From NCBI RefSeq assembly GCF_900143645.1, contig NZ_FRFD01000004.1, positions 248,001-312,000 of the forward strand: a stretch of DNA of 64,000 nt, given 5' to 3'. Below are positions 42,290 to 50,676 of the stretch, in pieces. The notes under the pieces were generated by a model. That model saw nothing but the letters and a program-made list of their open reading frames with translations. It had not been told where the DNA came from and did not search any database. Made by a program: the position numbers and the translations under genes. Position 1 is the stretch's first letter. Every line of letters begins with the position of its first letter. Source of the stretch: Anaerocolumna xylanovorans DSM 12503 (lineage in GTDB: Bacteria; Bacillota; Clostridia; Lachnospirales; Lachnospiraceae).

Positions 42290-42380
42290 ACAGTCACCTC
42301 TCTTACTGTTTGGTCTCTGTGCTCTTTTATTCCTAAGAATAGGTCTATTCTGGTGTATTGATATTTTTAATTATGCAATT

Positions 42381-42399
42381 GATATTCATTCTCATTGTC
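42381..42399 (-). promoter_or_regulatory. Fur-box-like operator before DUF2325-flavodoxin
   Basis: Minus-strand GACAATGAGAATGAATATC matches the 19-bp Fur consensus GATAATGATAATCATTATC at 15 positions. It lies 92 bases upstream of the DUF2325 ATG, just after a possible TTGCCT ... TAATCT promoter. Confidence 0.65.
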
Positions 42400-42502
42400 T
42401 ATGTAAAAAGATTACCATAACTCATATGCATTAGGCAAGCATTATTTTTTCTTTTGATAATTTTTCTTGAATTAAATGCCAGTTTCTTAAATAGCTATAT
42501 AC

Positions 42503-42598
42503 AGAAAAAGCCCCGGAACTTTCCTTCACACGCCGTATTAATAGCAATATATGAAGGAAAGCCATTGGGCCTTTCTGTTATTAAAACACTTCCGGGAT
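42503..42598 (-). terminator. Nested-stem structured terminator after hydG
   Basis: On the minus strand an outer stem CCCGGAA / TTCCGGG encloses an inner 10-bp stem CTTTCCTTCA / TGAAGGAAAG and spacer arms, and GCTTTTTCT follows. It is more elaborate than a plain terminator and could also yield a stable 3'-end RNA. Confidence 0.65.
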
Positions 42599-42620
42599 TA
42601 ATACAAAGTGCGGCAATTTA

Positions 42621-44039
42621 TTAGAATCTAAAATCCCTCTTCCCTTCATGTACCTGCACTAAGTAATCCTTCGCGATATTTTTAACCTTTTCATTGGTTA
42701 CTTTTTCAATCTCTTTCTCTATCAGTGATTCTCCCTTTGCTTTGGTATCCTCGGAAGCATAGTCCTCCAGATATTCCTTTAAGGTCATTAAAGCATTGGG
42801 CTGGCAGCAGTTTGCAATCTGGCCGGACTTTACAAGCTTCATAAAGCGGTCACCGGTTCTGCCTTCCCTGTAACAGGCAGTACAAAAGCTTGGAATAAAG
42901 CCCATATCTAAAAGCCAGTTGACCACCTGGTCGAGGGTTCTCTTATCATCTACATCAAATTGTTTGGAGTTATCTTCTTCCTCCTCTTCCTCTGCATATC
43001 CGCCGACACTGGTTCTGGAACCTCCGCTTATCTGGCTGATACCAAGCTGGAGCACCTTTTCCCTGGTCTTTTTGGATTCTCTGGTAGAAACAATCATACC
43101 GGTATAAGGAACTGCAATACGAAGCACTGTAACAATCTTTTCAAACATTTCATCGGATATGGAATTGCTGAAATCCTCCGGATCGATATCATCTGCCGGA
43201 CGGATTCTTGGAACACTGATGGTATGCGGACCAACTCCGATGGATGCCTCTAAATGCTCTGCATGCATTAAGATTCCGACAAAATCATAGCGGTAAAGAT
43301 TTAATCCAAACAGCACACCAAGCCCCACATCATCAATCCCTGCCTCCATAGCTCTGTCCATAGCCTCTGTGTGATAAGCATAGTCATGCTTCGGTCCCGT
43401 AGGATGAAGCTTTTCATAACTTTCCTTATTATAAGTCTCCTGGAAAAGGATATAGGTTCCGATGCCCGCTTCCTTAAGCTTATGGTAATTTTCATGGGTA
43501 GTAGCGGCAATGTTGACATTCACCCTGCGGATTGCTCCGTTCTTATGCTTGATGGAATAGATGGTATTAATACATTCCAGTATATATTCAATGGGGTTAT
43601 TAACCGGGTCTTCTCCTGCTTCCAGTGCAAGACGCTTATGTCCCATATCCTGCAACGCGATAACCTCTTTCTTAATTTCCTCCTGGGTAAGTTTCTTTCT
43701 TGCAATATGCTTGTTCTGATGGTGGTAAGGACAGTACACACAACCATTTACGCAATAGTTGGACAGGTAAAGGGGCGCAAACATAACGATGCGGTTACCG
43801 TAGAATTTATTCTTGATTTCTTTAGCAAGCTGGTACATCCTTTCATTTTCTTCCTCCAGGTCACATTCCAAAAGGACCGCAGCCTCCCTGTGGCTGATAC
43901 CCTTCATTTCTTTTGCCTTTTCGATAATACTGTCAATTAACTCCTTGTTGCTCTTATTTTCTGCGGCAAACTTAAGGGTATCGTTAATTTCTTCATCATC
44001 AATAAATTCTTCTGCCTTTTTTGATTTTACATCGTACAT
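42621..44039 (-). CDS. hydG: [FeFe] hydrogenase H-cluster maturase HydG
   Basis: 472-residue radical-SAM tyrosine lyase that supplies CO and cyanide ligands of the H-cluster. The radical-SAM cluster is CVNGCVYC (CxxxCxxC, about residue 95); the C-terminal auxiliary cluster motif is in SFCTACYREGRTGDRFMKLV and continues ANCCQP (CxxC-x22-C), which distinguishes HydG from ThiH. It begins within the last codons of hydE (13-base overlap). An acidic insert (YAEEEEEEDNSKQ) is usual for clostridial HydG. hydF and the hydrogenase are outside the window. Confidence 0.96.
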   Translation of the reverse strand: MYDVKSKKAEEFIDDEEINDTLKFAAENKSNKELIDSIIEKAKEMKGISHREAAVLLECDLEEENERMYQLAKEIKNKFYGNRIVMFAPLYLSNYCVNGCVYCPYHHQNKHIARKKLTQEEIKKEVIALQDMGHKRLALEAGEDPVNNPIEYILECINTIYSIKHKNGAIRRVNVNIAATTHENYHKLKEAGIGTYILFQETYNKESYEKLHPTGPKHDYAYHTEAMDRAMEAGIDDVGLGVLFGLNLYRYDFVGILMHAEHLEASIGVGPHTISVPRIRPADDIDPEDFSNSISDEMFEKIVTVLRIAVPYTGMIVSTRESKKTREKVLQLGISQISGGSRTSVGGYAEEEEEEDNSKQFDVDDKRTLDQVVNWLLDMGFIPSFCTACYREGRTGDRFMKLVKSGQIANCCQPNALMTLKEYLEDYASEDTKAKGESLIEKEIEKVTNEKVKNIAKDYLVQVHEGKRDFRF

Positions 44040-45106
44040 ATGTTTTCCTTCCCTTCTGCTTCAAATGTATAGGGGATAAAATCGCCTCTGGCGGTTACTA
44101 TCTCATGTCCTACGCTTAACATCCTTCTTTCCAGGCAGAATCGACATTCTGCAGCTTCATCCCCTGTACAGATTTTATTATCGTAGAGCTCATACTGTTT
44201 TCTTACCCTTACCGGGGATAAGTTGGGCATTACTACATTAGCCCCCCAGGATATCCCCTCTTCCCTGCCCTTTGGATGAATGGTGCCAAGAGCTGTGGTA
44301 GCCGGTATCAGTCCGTTTGGTATCATAAGCCTTATGATGGAAATCAGCCTTAAAGTCAGCTCATAGGAACCCTTGGGATAATCCTTAAAGGGTGTGTCAT
44401 GGTGAGGAAGAAATGGACCTATTCCCACCATGGCAGGCTCTAATTCCTTGATAAAGGCCAAATCCTTCGCAATACATTGGGGCGTCTGATAGGGGGAACC
44501 CACCATAAAGCCTGTTCCCACCTGATATCCCAATTCCTTTAGATTCCAAAGGCATTGCTTTCTTTCCTTTAAGCTTAGGCTATCAGGATGCAAAAGCCTG
44601 TAATGCTCCTCATCAGCTGTTTCATGACGCAACAGGTATCTGTCAGCCCCTGCTTCCTTATATCTTTTATAAGAATCATAGCTTTTTTCTCCAATGGAAA
44701 GGGTAATAGCACAATCGGGATATTTATTCTTTATGCTGCAGCAAATCTCTTCAATATCTTCATCTGTGTATCTTAAATCCTCTCCACCCTGAAGAACGAA
44801 GGTACGAAAGCCTAGCTTATAGCCTTCCTCACAGCAGGACAAAATATCTTCTAAAGTCAGACGGTATCTTACCGCATTCACATTACTCCTTCTGATACCG
44901 CAGTAATAGCAGTCATTCTTACAGTAATTAGTAAATTCAATAAGCCCTCTGGTAAATACCTTATTACCAAAGAATTGCTCCTTTACTTTGTACGCCTGCT
45001 CCTTTAGGTACAATGCATCCTCGTTGGTCATTCCATTTATAAGAGCGGCAAACTCTTTTGGTAAAAGATTCCTGTCCCGCTTTAAGATGTCTATCAATTC
45101 TTTCAT
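44027..45106 (-). CDS. hydE: [FeFe] hydrogenase H-cluster maturase HydE
   Basis: 359-residue radical-SAM enzyme of H-cluster assembly. The radical-SAM motif is NYCKNDCYYCGIRR (CxxxCxxC, about residues 62-75), followed by TFVLQGGEDLRYTDEDI. The second, non-essential cluster motif is present as CTGDEAAECRFC (C-x7-C-x2-C, about residue 320). AGGAGG precedes the ATG at good spacing. The gene lies about 50 bases after the terminator of a structured RNA, so readthrough from that RNA or a weak internal promoter must express it. Confidence 0.96.
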   Translation of the reverse strand: MKELIDILKRDRNLLPKEFAALINGMTNEDALYLKEQAYKVKEQFFGNKVFTRGLIEFTNYCKNDCYYCGIRRSNVNAVRYRLTLEDILSCCEEGYKLGFRTFVLQGGEDLRYTDEDIEEICCSIKNKYPDCAITLSIGEKSYDSYKRYKEAGADRYLLRHETADEEHYRLLHPDSLSLKERKQCLWNLKELGYQVGTGFMVGSPYQTPQCIAKDLAFIKELEPAMVGIGPFLPHHDTPFKDYPKGSYELTLRLISIIRLMIPNGLIPATTALGTIHPKGREEGISWGANVVMPNLSPVRVRKQYELYDNKICTGDEAAECRFCLERRMLSVGHEIVTARGDFIPYTFEAEGKENICTM

Positions 45107-45157
45107 GGCATCCTCCTGTTATCTATTCATAGAAAATTTGAGAAATTTCCTATGAAA

Positions 45158-45346
45158 CAAAAAAATCCTTATGTCGGGGCAAAAGCCCTGGGATTACCCC
45201 TCGACATAAGGATTCATAATTCGCTGTTATAACCGCCGCTCTGCAGCAGGCCTGTAAATAATGCCTTCCATAGAGTTATTATGATTCTTCTGCCTTTTCA
45301 ATCGGGGCGGACCCTTTTAATCAGTACATACTTATCTTTTTGTATC
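45158..45346 (-). ncRNA. Structured RNA (or leader attenuator) upstream of hydE
   Basis: A promoter at 45354-45382 and a strong terminator at 45157-45213 (ATCCTTATGTCG / CGACATAAGGAT with T7) delimit a transcript of about 190 nt without an ORF. Pairings visible by eye: TCATAAT/ATTATGA enclosing the centre, CCGCC in GGGTCCGCCCCG with GGCGG, AGGCAG with CTGCT, and a GGC...GCC hairpin; some would be pseudoknotted. This fits a free-standing structured RNA of the raiA/ARRPOF kind or an unclassified riboswitch attenuating hydE-hydG. I could not match it to T-box, SAM, TPP, THF, glycine, fluoride or cobalamin consensus sequences. Confidence 0.62.
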
Positions 45347-45353
45347 TCTATAC

Positions 45354-45382
45354 ATTATACTACTGCTTTGTTCGTTAGTAAA
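45354..45382 (-). promoter_or_regulatory. Promoter of the structured RNA before hydE
   Basis: TTTACT (45382-45377), 17 bases, TATAAT (45359-45354) on the minus strand. Confidence 0.72.
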
Positions 45383-45391
45383 CAAAAATTA

Positions 45392-47029
45392 TCAATTATT
45401 TTTATTGTCCATGTTAAAATTCACTACCTTGTTTCTAAGTTCCAGTACCTTGCCCGGGGATACGGAAAGCTCATCAATCCCCATCTTTAAGAAAGTGTCT
45501 GTCAGACTTAGGTCAGATGCCAGCTCACCGCAAATACCCACCCAGATACCGTTTTCATGCCCATTTTTAACAACCATATCAATCAGGCGCAGCACTGCCG
45601 TATGATGGGAGTTATAAAATCTGTTAAGCTTGCGGTTCTGCCTGTCAATGGCCAGGGTATATTGCGTAAGGTCATTGGTTCCAAGGCTGAAGAAATCAAC
45701 CTCCTTCGCCAGTAAATCACTGATAAGTGCTGCTGCCGGTGTTTCAATCATAATTCCCAGTTCTGCGTCGGAAAAAAGAATCTCCTCGTCCTTTAATTCC
45801 TTCTTCACTTCATTAACGATTTCCTTTAATTCCAATACCTCTTCCAGAGAAATAACCATAGGAAACATAATGGAGACCTTACCAAAGGCAGATGATCTGT
45901 AAATTGCTCTTAACTGAGTCTTAAACAGGGGTATCCTATCCAGGCAGATGCGGATGGCACGGTAACCCAAAGCAGGGTTTTCTTCTTCTTCCAATTCAAA
46001 ATAATCCACTTTCTTATCCGCCCCGATATCCAGGGTCCGTATGATTACTTTCTTCCCTTCCATCTTCTCCACTACCGTTTTATAGGCAAGGAACTGTTCT
46101 TCCTCCGTTGGATAATGGCTGTTCTCAAGATAAAGGAATTCGCTTCGGAATAATCCTATTCCTTCCGCATCATTATTAATAACATTCTCAACATCATTGC
46201 AGTTGCCGATATTGGCATAAATATTGATTTTATGTCCGTCCAGGGTAATACTTTCTCTTCCCTTTAATTCCTTTAGCAGCATTTTTCTTTGCAGATACTC
46301 TGCCTGCTTCTTTTTTAGCATATTTAAGGTTTCTTCTTCCGGGTCAATATATATTTTGCCCTCAAATCCGTCAATCACAGTAAGCTTGCCTTCGTATTCA
46401 TCCTTAAGCTCTATTACAGCTCCGACAATGGCGGGGATATCCATAGTACGTGCAAGAATTGCCGTGTGGGAATTACTTGATCCCAGCCTGGTCACAAATC
46501 CCAGTATCATAGATCGGTCCAACTGTACCGTTTCACTGGGAGCAAGGTCATCTGCCAGCAAGATACTGGGTTCACTTACTCCAATTTTCTCTGAAACTTT
46601 TCCCTGCAGCCTGCCCAACAGCCTTTTCGATGCATCCTTTACATCGGCTGCTCTTTCCCTCATATATTCATTATCCATGGCTGCAAAGATACTGCTAAGC
46701 TTTGATGCAGTTGCATCCACTGCGTATTCGGCATTTACTTTCTGCGTATGAATGATATCTTTTACTGATTCAGTAAATTCAATATCCTCAAGCATCAGTT
46801 TATGGACCTCGAATATCATTGCAACTGCATCGCCCACATCTTCCACTGCCTTATCATATAAAACCTGCAATTCTTCCACGGTTTTTCCCAGTGCCGTTTC
46901 AAAACGCAGTATTTCGCTTTCGATGTCACCCACACTGCTGGCCTTGATTTCTGACCATGCTCTTCTGTGAATAGTAAGCGGCCCGATTGCAATTCCTCCG
47001 TTAACACCTGTTCCTGTTATAATCTCCAT
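45392..47029 (-). CDS. ptsI: PTS enzyme I (phosphoenolpyruvate-protein phosphotransferase)
   Basis: 545-residue enzyme I, which transfers phosphate from PEP to HPr. The active histidine is in SSNSHTAILARTMDIPAIVG (about residue 190), where the usual GGRTSH is replaced by GSSNSH. The PEP-binding domain has GIGLFRSEFLYL, TLDIGADK, ALGYRAIRICL, and the catalytic GICGELASD with its cysteine. It is slightly shorter than the usual 570 residues. It is the last gene of the PTS operon, separated from ptsG by 113 bases with a hairpin. Confidence 0.96.
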   Translation of the reverse strand: MEIITGTGVNGGIAIGPLTIHRRAWSEIKASSVGDIESEILRFETALGKTVEELQVLYDKAVEDVGDAVAMIFEVHKLMLEDIEFTESVKDIIHTQKVNAEYAVDATASKLSSIFAAMDNEYMRERAADVKDASKRLLGRLQGKVSEKIGVSEPSILLADDLAPSETVQLDRSMILGFVTRLGSSNSHTAILARTMDIPAIVGAVIELKDEYEGKLTVIDGFEGKIYIDPEEETLNMLKKKQAEYLQRKMLLKELKGRESITLDGHKINIYANIGNCNDVENVINNDAEGIGLFRSEFLYLENSHYPTEEEQFLAYKTVVEKMEGKKVIIRTLDIGADKKVDYFELEEEENPALGYRAIRICLDRIPLFKTQLRAIYRSSAFGKVSIMFPMVISLEEVLELKEIVNEVKKELKDEEILFSDAELGIMIETPAAALISDLLAKEVDFFSLGTNDLTQYTLAIDRQNRKLNRFYNSHHTAVLRLIDMVVKNGHENGIWVGICGELASDLSLTDTFLKMGIDELSVSPGKVLELRNKVVNFNMDNKNN

Positions 47030-47052
47030 ACTAACTTAACTCCTTTTATTGT

Positions 47053-47095
47053 AAAAAGGCGTTGCAATACTGCCGCTTAGCAGTATCGCAACCCC
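47053..47095 (-). terminator. Hairpin between ptsG and ptsI
   Basis: Minus strand GTTGCGATACTGC / GGCAGTATTGCAAC, 13 bp, followed by GCCTTTTT. It looks like a partial terminator that would lower ptsI relative to ptsG. The GCGATACTGC arm is shared with the dispersed repeats. Confidence 0.7.
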
Positions 47096-47142
47096 CTTTA
47101 TTTGTTTTGCTATATTAAGTCCCCTCACTTATTATACCCATG

Positions 47143-48570
47143 TTAAATCATTTTTTTGATTTCATCGGCAACAAATTGAACCTGGGTTCCTACAATAACC
47201 TGAACACTGGTCTTACCTGGACGGATAACTCCGGCAATACCGGCAGATTTGATCTTCTTCTCATCAACTGCTGTATAATCTTTAATCTCAACGCGAAGCC
47301 TTGTAATGCAGTTATCAATGTTGGAAATGTTTCCTTTTCCGCCAAGACCTTCTAAGATAACAGCTGCAACCTCGGTAAAATTGTTATTTGACAAAGTAGC
47401 CTTCGTATCTATTTCAGTGTCATCATCTTCCCTGCCGGGTGTCTTTAAGTTAAACTTTGTAATTACGAAACGGAATACTACATAGTAAATTACAAAAGCT
47501 GCAAGACCAATCGGAATTAATAACCAGGGATTCTGTGCCATAGGAGTACCGAAGCTTAATATGTAGTCAAATAAGCCGGCACTGAAGTTAAAGCCTAATC
47601 TCATAGGTAATAATGCCACAATGAAGCAGGAAATACCTGTTAAAATTGCGTGTACTAAGTATAATCCGGGAGCCAGGAACATAAATGAGAATTCCAGAGG
47701 TTCCGTAACACCTGTTAAGAAAGCACAGAATGCTGCTGCTCCAAGCAAGGAAGCTGCAATCTTTCTCTTATTGGTTTTTGCTGTATGATACATAGCCAGT
47801 GCTGCACCGGGTAAACCAAACATCATTACCGGGAAGAAACCGGACATATACATACCTGTCGTACCATAAGTACCCTTACCGCTCCAGAAATTGCCCAAAT
47901 CATTAATATTGGCAAGGTCAAACCAGAATACATTGTTTAAGGCATGGTGAAGTCCCGTAGGTATTAATAACCTGTTGAAGAAACCATAAAGACCTGCGCC
48001 GACTGCACCGGTGTCAACGATAGCCTTACCAAAGGAAACCAAAGCTCCGTAAAGGAATGGCCATATAAAGTATAGCGGGATAGTTGCCACAACAGTAATT
48101 CCGGCACTTACAATTGCCACACACCGCTTACCGCTGAAGAATCCAAGATAATCCGGCAGCTTTGTGTTCTTGAACTTATTGTAACTGTAGGCACCAATAA
48201 GACCGGCAAAAATACCAACAAATACATTCTCAATACTTCCAAATGCAGCATTAGCCTCTGCTCCGGTATACAAAGCAACTGAGGTGCTGGATAGAAGCGT
48301 CGTAAACAGTAACCAGGAAACAAGTCCTGAAAGTGCGGCGGTACCATCGTTATCATCGGACATACCGATAGAAACGCCAATTGCGAACAGCAATGCCATG
48401 TGATCGAGGATTGCTTTGCCTCCCTGTATCAGGAACGCTGCAATAATATTATTTGCACCCCATCCATTGTGGTCAATCATATACCCGATTCCAAGCATGA
48501 TACCAGCTGCCGGTAAACATGCTACTGGAAGCATTAACGATTTACCCAGTCTTTGTAAGAACTTCATCAT
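47143..48570 (-). CDS. PTS glucose/N-acetylglucosamine-type IICB component
   Basis: 475-residue membrane transporter. The IIC part (about 1-380, ten or so hydrophobic segments) starts MKFLQRLGKSLMLPVACLPA and includes GLHHALNNVFWFD and GVTEPLEFSFMFLAPGLY, the glucose-family signature. The C-terminal IIB domain (about 395-475) carries the phosphocysteine in NIDNCITRLRVEIKD. There is no fused IIA; a separate IIA gene lies two genes upstream. It imports and phosphorylates glucose or GlcNAc; which one cannot be decided. Confidence 0.94.
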   Translation of the reverse strand: MMKFLQRLGKSLMLPVACLPAAGIMLGIGYMIDHNGWGANNIIAAFLIQGGKAILDHMALLFAIGVSIGMSDDNDGTAALSGLVSWLLFTTLLSSTSVALYTGAEANAAFGSIENVFVGIFAGLIGAYSYNKFKNTKLPDYLGFFSGKRCVAIVSAGITVVATIPLYFIWPFLYGALVSFGKAIVDTGAVGAGLYGFFNRLLIPTGLHHALNNVFWFDLANINDLGNFWSGKGTYGTTGMYMSGFFPVMMFGLPGAALAMYHTAKTNKRKIAASLLGAAAFCAFLTGVTEPLEFSFMFLAPGLYLVHAILTGISCFIVALLPMRLGFNFSAGLFDYILSFGTPMAQNPWLLIPIGLAAFVIYYVVFRFVITKFNLKTPGREDDDTEIDTKATLSNNNFTEVAAVILEGLGGKGNISNIDNCITRLRVEIKDYTAVDEKKIKSAGIAGVIRPGKTSVQVIVGTQVQFVADEIKKMI

Positions 48571-48622
48571 AAAAATAACTCCTCCTTTTTTATTATGCTG
48601 TATTGATACAGCTAATTTACTT

Positions 48623-48880
48623 TTATAGATTTTCTACTAAAAAAGCCGTAATTGTGTCAGAAGCTTCCGCCTCATCGGAGCCATCAAAGGTTATTGTAAT
48701 CTCATCCCCCTTCTTTACACCCAAACTCATTATTCCCAAAATACTCTTGGCATCGACATCTGCTGTATCCTTCTTCATCTTTATCATACAGTTGAACTTG
48801 CCGGCAGCTTTCACAAATAAACCGGCGGGTCTTGCATGAATACCAACTTCATCTTTAATTACATACTTTATTTCCTTCAT
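48623..48880 (-). CDS. ptsH: Phosphocarrier protein HPr
   Basis: 85-residue HPr. The PEP-dependent phosphorylation site His15 is in GIHARPAG, and the regulatory serine (Ser46 type) is in AKSILGIMSLGVKKGDE, so it can serve HPr kinase/CcpA control. Located between the IIA and IICB genes, while ptsHI pairs are often separate from sugar-specific components. Confidence 0.97.
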   Translation of the reverse strand: MKEIKYVIKDEVGIHARPAGLFVKAAGKFNCMIKMKKDTADVDAKSILGIMSLGVKKGDEITITFDGSDEAEASDTITAFLVENL

Positions 48881-48920
48881 TCTTCCATCTCCTTCATAAA
48901 TATGTCTGTCCTGGGTGCCG

Positions 48921-49415
48921 TTATTTCTTGATTATAAGGATTTTTTCCAATTCTTCCACTCTCTTACCTGTAATAGGATTGATTTCAGAATAAGCTGCTG
49001 TATTGCAGATAATCACAGGAGTGATGACATCATATCCGGCTGCCTTTATCTGTTCCATATCAAATTCCAGCAGCAAATCACCTTCTTTGATTTTATCTCC
49101 TGTCTTGACAAAGGACTTATAAAATTTTCCTTTCAAATTCACCGTATCCAAACCAACATGTATCAGTATTTCAGTTCCCTGCTCTGATATAAGGCTGATT
49201 GCATGCTTTGTATCAAAGAGCATTCCCACCGTTCCATTCACCGGGGCAACCAGTCTTCCCGCTAAAGGCTTAATTGCAAGTCCATCACCTAATATTTTTT
49301 CACCAAATACCGGATCATTGACTTCAGTTAAGGGACATACCTCTCCTTTCATCGGAGAACCAATTATCAATTCTTTTTCCCTGTTATTCAGGCCTAATTT
49401 TTCCATGAAACCCAT
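48921..49415 (-). CDS. crr: PTS glucose-type IIA component
   Basis: 164-residue IIA-Glc domain protein. GDGLAIKPLAGRLVAPVNGT and the active-site histidine in ILIHVGLDTVNLKGKFYKSF (about residue 87) are typical; the accessory histidine is in TKHAISL. It passes phosphate from HPr to the IIB domain. It lies 13 bases after the antiterminator gene. Confidence 0.96.
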   Translation of the reverse strand: MGFMEKLGLNNREKELIIGSPMKGEVCPLTEVNDPVFGEKILGDGLAIKPLAGRLVAPVNGTVGMLFDTKHAISLISEQGTEILIHVGLDTVNLKGKFYKSFVKTGDKIKEGDLLLEFDMEQIKAAGYDVITPVIICNTAAYSEINPITGKRVEELEKILIIKK

Positions 49416-49427
49416 GTCATTTTCCTC

Positions 49428-50282
49428 CTATTCTTTCCCCCTGGTTCCTAAAATCAACCGGCGTATATGAATTGACAACATTGCCAATTCCTCAGCTAAA
49501 ACAATGTCCGGATAATGCTCAGTGAGAAAATCTGCAATTTTTCTGCTACAGCCATATTCTTTCGGGTACAGTTTTTTCACCATGTCATTGAATTCCTGGT
49601 CAATGCCGTCTAACTGTTCCCTGCTCACAATTCTCTGCATTAGCGTCCTCAGATAGGTTATAAAGCTGTCATACCGAAGCGACTGCTCTTCCAATGTTAT
49701 CTCAAAATCCTTTTCTACTATCTCAACCAATTGTGGGATAATCTTTGTAATACTCATTGTTTCACTCATTATGCTGCTATATTCCGCATTTACAATATGA
49801 AGAGCGATTGATGCTGCTTCATCTACCGGAAGCCGTATTCCGATTTGTTTCCCAATTAGCGCCACGGCATATTCTCCGATTAGATATTCCCGACGGTACA
49901 ATCTTTGTACATCCCATAACAGCGGGTTATCAAATAGCATTCCCTGCTGAAATCTTTCAATCGCAAAATTGATGTGATCCGTTAATGTGATATAAATGTT
50001 CGGATTCAATTTACGGCCCAGAGTTTCATCAGCATAGGTAATAATTTCATTTGATACCTGAATGTGTTCCAAAGGAAGATTAGCAAGCAGTTTTTTGAAT
50101 TTATCAACTTCTGTCTGGGTATCCAGGTAAAATATCTTCTCGATCAGCTCCTGATCGATCTCTTTATTTCTTTTTGCCTGAAATCCAATTCCTTTTCCCA
50201 TGACCAGAACTTCTTTGCCCTTGGAATCAAATGCACTGACTACATTGTTATTAATGATCCGTTCTACCTGCATCTTCATCAC
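49428..50282 (-). CDS. BglG/LicT-family transcription antiterminator
   Basis: 284-residue antiterminator. The N-terminal RNA-binding CAT domain starts QVERIINNNVVSAFDSKGKE and GKGIGFQAKRNKEID; two PRD domains follow, with PRD1 histidines in ITLTDHINFAIERF and PRD2 histidines in LTEHYPDIVLAEELAMLSIH. Phosphorylation of the PRDs by HPr and the cognate enzyme II sets its activity. It is the first gene of the PTS operon and its own leader carries a RAT overlapping a terminator, so it controls its own operon. The RAT is of LicT type, the operon of glucose type, so LicT or GlcT naming is open. Confidence 0.93.
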   Translation of the reverse strand: MMKMQVERIINNNVVSAFDSKGKEVLVMGKGIGFQAKRNKEIDQELIEKIFYLDTQTEVDKFKKLLANLPLEHIQVSNEIITYADETLGRKLNPNIYITLTDHINFAIERFQQGMLFDNPLLWDVQRLYRREYLIGEYAVALIGKQIGIRLPVDEAASIALHIVNAEYSSIMSETMSITKIIPQLVEIVEKDFEITLEEQSLRYDSFITYLRTLMQRIVSREQLDGIDQEFNDMVKKLYPKEYGCSRKIADFLTEHYPDIVLAEELAMLSIHIRRLILGTRGKE

Positions 50283-50312
50283 CCCAAAAATAATTCTATA
50301 AAACTAATAAAA

Positions 50313-50357
50313 AAGACCAAACCTTATGAAATATACTATTTCATAAAATTTGGTCTT
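50313..50357 (-). terminator. Antitermination-controlled terminator of the PTS operon
   Basis: A 20-bp stem AAGACCAAATTTTATGAAAT / ATTTCATAAGGTTTGGTCTT with a 5-base loop and TTTTTTATT on the minus strand, 31 bases upstream of the antiterminator gene. Confidence 0.92.
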
Positions 50358-50379
50358 GCCTGCTCTCCAGTAACAATCC
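50352..50379 (-). promoter_or_regulatory. Ribonucleic antiterminator (RAT) site
   Basis: Minus strand GGATTGTTACTG, GAGA, GCAGGCAAGACC closely matches LicT/SacY-type RAT sequences (GGATTGTTACTG...GCAGGCAAAACC). Its 3' end overlaps the terminator stem, so binding of the antiterminator blocks termination. The 50400-50676 gap upstream is AT-rich; nothing else is clear. Confidence 0.92.
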
Positions 50380-50676
50380 ATAACTATTCATCTGATGGAT
50401 ATAGTCTATCAATAAAGCTTAAATAAGTCAATACATTTTTTAAAAAAATATAAAAAATAACTATCCAAATTAGAAAGCCAAATTTTTACACCCCCGAATC
50501 ATATGCACAAATCCTAATATATCCTTTGATTTCACCTGCAATCTATCATTTTTATCCAAAATATCCATCTATGGGCAAACACAGAAAACAAAAACCCAGC
50601 CTGCTCAAAATTCCTTGCTATACCTAACACCAAAAGACATCTATAGCATAAATTATATTATAAATAAGAAAGGGGA

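Noticed and set aside
43371..43940. 189-aa plus-strand ORF inside hydG
   Set aside because: Shadow of the hydG coding strand; the hydG motifs leave no doubt about the real frame.
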